Shown one piece after another: positions 59,665-64,000 of a stretch of DNA of 64,000 nucleotides. The translations under genes were made by a program, and so were the position numbers. Source of the DNA: Planctomycetota bacterium (GTDB lineage Bacteria > Planctomycetota > UBA1135 > JAKEFM01); assembly GCA_022616055.1 (NCBI GenBank), contig JAKEFM010000115.1:59003-123002 (forward strand), given 5' to 3'. The notes beneath the pieces were generated by a model. That model had not been told where the DNA came from. It saw nothing but the letters and a program-made list of their open reading frames with translations, and made no database searches. How positions within the stretch are numbered: the first letter of the stretch is position 1; each line of letters opens with the position of its first letter.

Positions 59665-59763
59665 CGGGCGACCGCCGGGCGGATCCGCCGGAGGGCGTCC
59701 GGCCCGGGCGGGCGAGCGGGAAGGGCGGTCGGCTGCCCGCGGGAGGCGCGGCGGACCGCCGGC

Positions 59764-59841
59764 TGGTCGGGGCGACTGGATTTGAACCAGCGACCTCAGC
59801 GTCCCGAACGCTGCGCTCTAGCCAAGCTGAGCCACGCCCCG
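59764..59841 (-). tRNA. tRNA-Pro(CGG), CCA encoded
   Basis: The minus strand folds as a cloverleaf. The acceptor stem is CGGGGCG (59835-59841) with CGCCCCG, followed by discriminator A and an encoded CCA (ending at 59764). The anticodon arm is CAGCG-TTCGGGA-CGCTG with anticodon CGG (59804-59806) and the G37 typical of tRNA-Pro. The T arm is GCTGG-TTCAAAT-CCAGT. It lies between rho and the VWA/HEAT gene. The remaining parts of this gap (59665-59763 and 59842-59916) show no gene. Confidence 0.95.
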
Positions 59842-59916
59842 TTCGCAAGGGCTCGCGGGCAACGCCCTGGCGCGGCCCTCCTGTGTACTCGATCGGGGGG
59901 GGTGGGTCAAGCCAGC

Positions 59917-61458
59917 CTATCGCCCCAGGTCCACGAACTGCCCCCCGTTCTCCCTCGCCAGGCGCTCCATCCACCCCCTCTGGAACTCCCCGATCGCCAG
60001 CACGTGGAGGACGATCTTGCGGCGCCGGTTGATGTCGGTCAGGACGGCCAGGATGTCGTCCGTGTCGACGAACTCCCCCACGCTCGGCCGGCCGTCGGAG
60101 AGGAAGAAGACGGTGTCGAACGGGGAGGGCTCGTCGATGGCCGGGTCGCTCGGCCCGGTCACGCCGAGCCCGGCGAGGAGCGCGGCGTAGGTGTTCGTCC
60201 TCCCCTCCTCGAGGCTCGCCGAGGCGAGGAGCCCCGCCGTCGCGAGCCCCTCGCTCGAGCTCCCCCCGATCGGCTCCAGCGAATCGGCCCAGTCCGCGGC
60301 GGACATCTTGTGGAGCGAGTTCGCGGGGACGAGCCACTTGCGCCAGGGCTTCACCTTCGTCGCGAAGGCGAGGATGTTGAACTGGACGTGCGGCTCGAGG
60401 TTGCGGATCGTCCGCGCCAGCTCCTCCCGCACGATGTCGATCTTGCGGAACTTCGTGAAGCCCCGCTCCTTGAACCGCTCCCGCTCGACGACGAAGTCCT
60501 CCATCGAGCCCGAGATGTCGACGATGAAGAGGATCCTCTTCGAGGGGGTCTGGATGTTGTGGTACTTGACGACGTCCTTGCGGGCCCCGTACTGCGCGGA
60601 GGACTCGATCCGCTTCTCCTCGAGCTTCGCCATCTCCTCGAGGGTCGGGGGGACGAAGACCGCGCCGAGACGGTCCCACCACTTCTTCCAGAGGTCGTAG
60701 TCGGCCCCGAAGTCGGTGGCGGTCAGGCTCTTCAGCGAGCGCGCGGCGTCGTCGACGAGCCTCCCCTCCTCCCCCTTCAGCTTCTCGATCAGGATCGGGA
60801 TCGCCTCCCTCGTCCGCAGGCGCGCGACGGCGGCGATCGCCGAGGCGCGCACCGGCCACTCGCGGTCCTCGAGGAGGCGGACGGCGGCGGGGTTCCCGTC
60901 CGGATCCGCGATCGCCCCCAGCGCGTCGGCGACCGCACGCCGGACCCCCGGCTCCTTGTCCGCGGCGAGCTTCGTGAGCGCGGGGACCCCCTCCGAGGTC
61001 CCGATCTTCCCGAGCGCCTCGGCCGAGGCGATCCGGACCTCCTCCTGCGGGTCGGAGGCCGCCGCGACGACCGCGGCGATCCCCCCGGTCCGCTTGCCCA
61101 TCCCGAGCGCGCGCACCGTCGCCTCCCGGGCGAGGGGGGACTTCGCGAAGGGCTCCTTCGACTTGTTCTTCTCGACCGCGATGAACGCCAGCCGATCGAT
61201 GCACTCCTTCCCCTCGAGCTTCCCGTAGACCTTCACGATCGCGTCCCGGACCTCGGCCTCCGTCCCCTTCTCGACGAGGATCGGGAGGGTCGCCTCGAGG
61301 ACCTCGGCCGACTGGATCCCCTCGAGGTCCCGCACGGCCTCCGCGCGGCTCGCCGTGTCCTTCAGGGTTGGCCAGAACTTCCGGAAGTCGGCGACGGTGT
61401 CGTCCCCCTGCAGGGGCGGGAGGAGGGTCGCGAAGAGGGCCGGAAGGAGCGCGCGCAT
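59917..61458 (-). CDS. Exported HEAT-repeat and VWA-domain protein
   Basis: A 513-aa protein with a signal peptide (MRALLPALFATLLPPLQGDD). Residues about 30-270 are HEAT/PBS-type repeats (VRDAIVKVYGKLEGKE, VRIASAEALGKIGTSEGVPALTKLA, VRRAVADALGAIADPDGN, VRASAIAAVARLRTREAIPILI). From about residue 320 a von Willebrand A domain follows: RILFIVDISGSMEDFVVERERF with a full DxSGS MIDAS, IRNLEPHVQFNILAFATKVKPW, FDTVFFLSDGRPSVGEFVD. Such fusions are typical of planctomycete-like genomes and presumably scaffold envelope complexes. The ATG at 61458 begins the signal peptide; a longer upstream frame was rejected. Confidence 0.87.
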   Translation of the reverse strand: MRALLPALFATLLPPLQGDDTVADFRKFWPTLKDTASRAEAVRDLEGIQSAEVLEATLPILVEKGTEAEVRDAIVKVYGKLEGKECIDRLAFIAVEKNKSKEPFAKSPLAREATVRALGMGKRTGGIAAVVAAASDPQEEVRIASAEALGKIGTSEGVPALTKLAADKEPGVRRAVADALGAIADPDGNPAAVRLLEDREWPVRASAIAAVARLRTREAIPILIEKLKGEEGRLVDDAARSLKSLTATDFGADYDLWKKWWDRLGAVFVPPTLEEMAKLEEKRIESSAQYGARKDVVKYHNIQTPSKRILFIVDISGSMEDFVVERERFKERGFTKFRKIDIVREELARTIRNLEPHVQFNILAFATKVKPWRKWLVPANSLHKMSAADWADSLEPIGGSSSEGLATAGLLASASLEEGRTNTYAALLAGLGVTGPSDPAIDEPSPFDTVFFLSDGRPSVGEFVDTDDILAVLTDINRRRKIVLHVLAIGEFQRGWMERLARENGGQFVDLGR

Positions 61459-61474
61459 GGAGGGCGCCGGGACG

Positions 61475-61503
61475 AGTCTAGGTGAGACTACGCGGGAAGT
61501 CAC
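61475..61503 (-). promoter_or_regulatory. Candidate promoter for HEAT/VWA gene
   Basis: On the minus strand GTGACT (61498-61503), exactly 17 nt, then TAGACT (61475-61480). The predicted start near 61468 gives a leader of about 10 nt. Confidence 0.45.
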
Positions 61504-61622
61504 TTCCCCCTTGCGTGCGGTCGGAGGGGCCTCCTAAATCCGCCCTCCCGGCGGCGCCCGGCGTCCGCCGCGATCGCCTCGAGCCTACGCCCCCCCCCTT
61601 GGACCGATCCGCGCGATCGTCC

Positions 61623-62651
61623 GTGAATCCCCTCCCGGCGGGGACCGTCCCCGCCGACGCGTCGAGCGCCCTCGCCCTCGCGCGCGAGGAGTCGCTCGCC
61701 TGCGAGAGGCTCGCCGGGGACGCCTCCGACCGCGCCTTCTTCCGGATCCGGTTCCCGAGGGGGAGTTCCCCCGCCACGGCGATCCTGGTGCGCGGCGTCG
61801 AGGCCCCCTTCGTCGAGACCGCCCGGCTCCTTCGCGAGGTCGGCGTCCCGACCCCGGAGATCTACGCCGAGGACGAGCGAGCGGGCCTCGTCGTCGAGGA
61901 GGACTTCGGCGACCTCCTGCTCGAGGAAGCGGCCCGCCCCGTCTCGCCGGTCGGCGGGCGGGGGAGCGTCGTCGCCGACATCTACCGCGACCTCGTCGAC
62001 GGGATCCTGGCGATGCAGCGCCACCTCCCCCGCCGGCTCAAGCCCGATCCCGGAGCGCCCCTCGCCCTGCGGCGGCGGTTCGACGCGGCGACCTTCGAGC
62101 GGGAGCTGCGCGTCTTCGAGGAGCACCTCTGGAGGGGGCACCTCGGCGCCCGGCCGACGGACGAGGAGATCGCCGCCTTCCGGAGCGAGGCCCGGGCCCT
62201 CGCCGAGAGCGTGGCGGACCTCCCGCTCCGGTTCGCCCACCGCGACTTCCACGCGAGGAACCTCCTCGTCCTCCCCGACGGGGGATTCGGCCTCGTCGAC
62301 TTCCAGGACGCGCGCTTCGGCCCCCCCCACTACGACCTCGCCTCCCTCCTCTTCGACGGCTACGTCCGGCTCGATCCCGACTTCGTTCAGGAGCTCTTCC
62401 GCCGCTACGAGGAGGCCTCCCCCTCCTTCGCCGACGCCGACGGAGCCCGCGCCGCCTTCGAGCGCACGGCCCTCCAGCGCGTCCTCAAGGCGCTCGGCTC
62501 CTTCGGCTACCTCGCGCGCGTGAAGGGGAAGCCCCGCTTCCTCGACTACGTCCCGAAGTCCATCGGCGACGCCGTCCTCCTCCTGCGCGCCCGGCCCGAG
62601 CTGGCCCCCCTCCACTCCCTCCTCGCCGCGGGACACGCGGCCTTCGCCTGA
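61623..62651 (+). CDS. amgK: AmgK-like N-acetylmuramate/aminosugar kinase (APH fold)
   Basis: A 342-aa aminoglycoside-phosphotransferase-fold kinase. It has RLAGDASDRAFFRIRF (nucleotide-binding loop), GLVVEEDFGDLLLEE, the catalytic HRDFHARN (about residues 206-213) and the metal-binding LVDFQDARFGPPHYDLASLL. Directly followed by a GlmU/MurU-type nucleotidyltransferase with stop/start TGATG. This pairing matches Pseudomonas AmgK-MurU, which salvages MurNAc into UDP-MurNAc and bypasses de novo synthesis. GTG at 61623 was chosen; TTG at 61599 or a longer frame are alternatives. Confidence 0.87.
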   Translation: MNPLPAGTVPADASSALALAREESLACERLAGDASDRAFFRIRFPRGSSPATAILVRGVEAPFVETARLLREVGVPTPEIYAEDERAGLVVEEDFGDLLLEEAARPVSPVGGRGSVVADIYRDLVDGILAMQRHLPRRLKPDPGAPLALRRRFDAATFERELRVFEEHLWRGHLGARPTDEEIAAFRSEARALAESVADLPLRFAHRDFHARNLLVLPDGGFGLVDFQDARFGPPHYDLASLLFDGYVRLDPDFVQELFRRYEEASPSFADADGARAAFERTALQRVLKALGSFGYLARVKGKPRFLDYVPKSIGDAVLLLRARPELAPLHSLLAAGHAAFA

Positions 62652-63664
62652 TGCGAGGCGAGACCCCGAGGGCCTTCCTCCTCGCCGCGGGCCTCGGCAC
62701 CCGGGCCCGGCCCCTCACCGACTTCCGGCCGAAGGTCCTCTTCCCCGTCGCGGGGGTCGGCGCCCTCCACCTCCACCTCGCCTCCCTCCGCGCGGCCGGG
62801 CTCCGCGAGATCGGCATCAACCTCCACCACCACGCGGGGGAAGTCGAGCGCGCCCTCTCGGCCCTCGCCGCGCGCGGCGTCGCCGTCCGGGCCTTCCGCG
62901 AGGAGCGCCTCCTCGGGACGGGCGGCGGCCTCCTGAACGCCCGCGCCTTCCTCGGCCGCTCCCCGATCCTCGTCCGCAACGCCGACGTCGTCCTCGGGGA
63001 GGACCTCCGCTCCCTCCTGCGCGCCCACGCCGCTCACCGCCGGCGCGGCGGCCTGGCGACGCTCCTCCTCTCGACGACCGCCCCCCACTCCGTCTTTGGC
63101 GGCTTCGCGGTCCGCCCCGACGGGCGGATCCTCGCCCACGTCCCCCGGACCGCCTCCCCGCGGGCCGGCGCGCGCGCCTTCGTCTACGCGAGCGCCGCCG
63201 TCGTCGAGCCCCGCCTCCTCGACCGGCTCGAGGCGGCCGGCCCGCAGCCCGACTTCGCGCGCCACGGCCTCCTTCCCGCCCTCCTCGAGGGGGAGCGCCT
63301 GCACGCCGTCCTCACGAGCCGCCTCTTCGGACACCTCGGCCGGCCCGAGGACTACCTCGCCACGGTCATCGCGGTGCTCCGCGGCGGCCTGCCGAAGGGG
63401 ATCCTCGCCGACGCGCGCTCCCTCGCCGCCGGGGCGCCGGGGCGCATCCTGCGTCCCGTCGCGCAATGGATCGCGCCCGGCTCGGTCGTCGAGCCCGGGG
63501 CCCGTCTGGGGAAGTTCGTCGCGATCGAGTCGGGGGCCCTCGTCCCCCGCGACGCCGTCCTCGACCGCGCCGTCGTCTGGGAGGGAGTCCAACTCCAGGC
63601 GGGCCAGCGCCTCGAAGGGGCGATCGCCTGCGACAGCGCGAGCGTGTGGGCGGCCCCGGCGTAG
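62651..63664 (+). CDS. murU: MurU-like MurNAc-1-phosphate nucleotidyltransferase
   Basis: A 337-aa sugar-nucleotidyltransferase. The N-terminal signature LLAAGLGTRARPLTDFRPKVLFPVAG matches the L-x-x-G-x-G-T-R-x-x-P-x-T...PK site. Then follow LLGTGGGLLNARAFLGRSPILVRNADVVLGEDL and a Mg-binding Asp. After about residue 250 it carries a short left-handed-helix-like part (GSVVEPGARLGKFVAIESGALVPRDAVLDRAVVWEGV), longer than Pseudomonas MurU (about 225 aa). A GlmU/RmlA-like enzyme for another sugar cannot be excluded, but the amgK partner favours MurU. Confidence 0.83.
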   Translation: MRGETPRAFLLAAGLGTRARPLTDFRPKVLFPVAGVGALHLHLASLRAAGLREIGINLHHHAGEVERALSALAARGVAVRAFREERLLGTGGGLLNARAFLGRSPILVRNADVVLGEDLRSLLRAHAAHRRRGGLATLLLSTTAPHSVFGGFAVRPDGRILAHVPRTASPRAGARAFVYASAAVVEPRLLDRLEAAGPQPDFARHGLLPALLEGERLHAVLTSRLFGHLGRPEDYLATVIAVLRGGLPKGILADARSLAAGAPGRILRPVAQWIAPGSVVEPGARLGKFVAIESGALVPRDAVLDRAVVWEGVQLQAGQRLEGAIACDSASVWAAPA

Positions 63665-63682
63665 CCGGGACGCCCCGCGCGA

Positions 63683-64000
63683 TCAGAGGAAGAGGAGCTC
63701 GACTGTGTTCGACCCCTCGTCGAGGGTCAGCGTCGTGAGGTTCAGGTAGAAGGCGGCCGCGTGGACGATCTGGCCCGCCAGGCCCGGCGGGACGAGGATC
63801 GTCGCCGTCGTCGCCTGCAGATTCGCGAACACGCTCGGGAGGCCCGTCGCGCCACACGCGGCGGGGGCCGGAACGTGACAGTTGAGCCCCGCTCCAAGCG
63901 TGGCGGAGAAGGGGAGCAGGGCGACCGTCGTCGCCGTCGGATACAGGGCCAGCACGCCGGCCGAGCCGGGGAGGAAGAGGCTCCCCGCGAGGAAGCCGGG
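63683..64000 (-). CDS. C-terminal fragment of a probable secreted protein (cut by window edge)
   Basis: The frame is open to the right edge, giving 105 visible residues. The end reads TILVPPGLAGQIVHAAAFYLNLTTLTLDEGSNTVELLFL, resembling the C-terminal module of the M43-like protease in this window (IAVPPGLSGQEVHVQAAEL...TNRVRVIF). It is Ala/Leu/Thr-rich with two Cys (NCHVPAPAACG). It is probably a sorting or adhesion domain of an exported protein; the body and start lie outside. Confidence 0.6.
   Translation of the reverse strand, partial: PGFLAGSLFLPGSAGVLALYPTATTVALLPFSATLGAGLNCHVPAPAACGATGLPSVFANLQATTATILVPPGLAGQIVHAAAFYLNLTTLTLDEGSNTVELLFL

Noticed and set aside
58237..61485. Plus-strand 1082-codon frame opposite rho and the HEAT/VWA gene
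   Set aside because: Antisense shadow; it also runs through the tRNA-Pro gene.
1..64000. CRISPR arrays, insertion sequences, prophage or rRNA genes
   Set aside because: No regularly spaced repeats, transposase or integrase motifs, terminal inverted repeats, phage structural genes or rRNA-like sequence were recognised anywhere in the window.

Overview
This is a very GC-rich bacterial chromosome segment packed with housekeeping genes. There is no phage, insertion sequence, rRNA operon or CRISPR array. About 50 protein-coding genes and one tRNA-Pro(CGG) are supported. The organism is an uncultured-looking, diderm-type bacterium: it has YidC, exported HEAT/VWA proteins, secreted multidomain proteins, and a MurNAc kinase/uridylyltransferase pair for peptidoglycan recycling. 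The mix of HEAT/VWA proteins, GldG/DUF4340 exporter, MutL with an endonuclease motif, GatCAB and high GC fits Planctomycetota or another deep, high-GC lineage (Eisenbacteria- or Acidobacteriota-like). That placement is inference; no marker here settles it.

Layout, left to right. 1-6.1 kb (minus): SMC (cut by the edge), a degenerate NrdD-like ATP-cone protein and NrdR in one unit, then YidC, a metallophosphoesterase and a Trm112-like protein. 6.1-11.1 kb (plus): a membrane/spermidine-synthase-like/TPR fusion, a PrsW protease and a parvulin foldase. 11.0-13.9 kb (minus): hisS-nadD-glycosyltransferase. 14.3 kb: a small lipoprotein. 14.6-18.1 kb (minus): an M16 peptidase pair with miaA. 18.2-19.7 kb (plus): an exported protein and a DUF433/DUF5615 toxin-antitoxin-like pair. 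19.8-25.5 kb (minus): menG-CPBP protease-ubiX-ubiA-holA-mutL, joining quinone synthesis to replication and repair. 25.6-28.7 kb: a large beta-propeller lipoprotein.

29.0-32.4 kb (plus): ruvB-spoIID-tgt. 32.4-35.9 kb: an SH3 protein, an aminotransferase and LarC, with a decayed partial duplicate of the larC start upstream. 36.2-39.2 kb: an exported HEAT protein, ComF (apparently with a CUG start) and a membrane protein. 39.3-43.4 kb (plus): gatC-gatA-gatB, a small membrane protein and pcm. 43.5-44.2 kb: a HEPN protein with an unknown partner. 44.2-46.2 kb: a secreted M43-like metalloprotease. 46.3-52.9 kb (minus): a DUF58/BatA-like VWA operon followed by guaB-guaA. 53.0-58.2 kb: a Nudix hydrolase and a four-gene GldA/F/G-DUF4340 exporter. 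58.3-61.5 kb: rho, tRNA-Pro and a HEAT/VWA protein. 61.6-63.7 kb: amgK-murU. The right edge holds the C-terminus of a secreted protein.

Two architectural themes recur. Genes within an operon are joined by 4-nt GTGA/ATGA/TTGA overlaps (16 cases), and five convergent pairs overlap at their 3' ends. Several first-in-operon genes have a TA-rich -10 hexamer about 7 nt before the start codon, which predicts leaderless or near-leaderless mRNAs. No complete undescribed system is evident. The best leads are the NrdD-like protein tied to nrdR and smc, the HEPN two-gene unit, and the leaderless promoter pattern.
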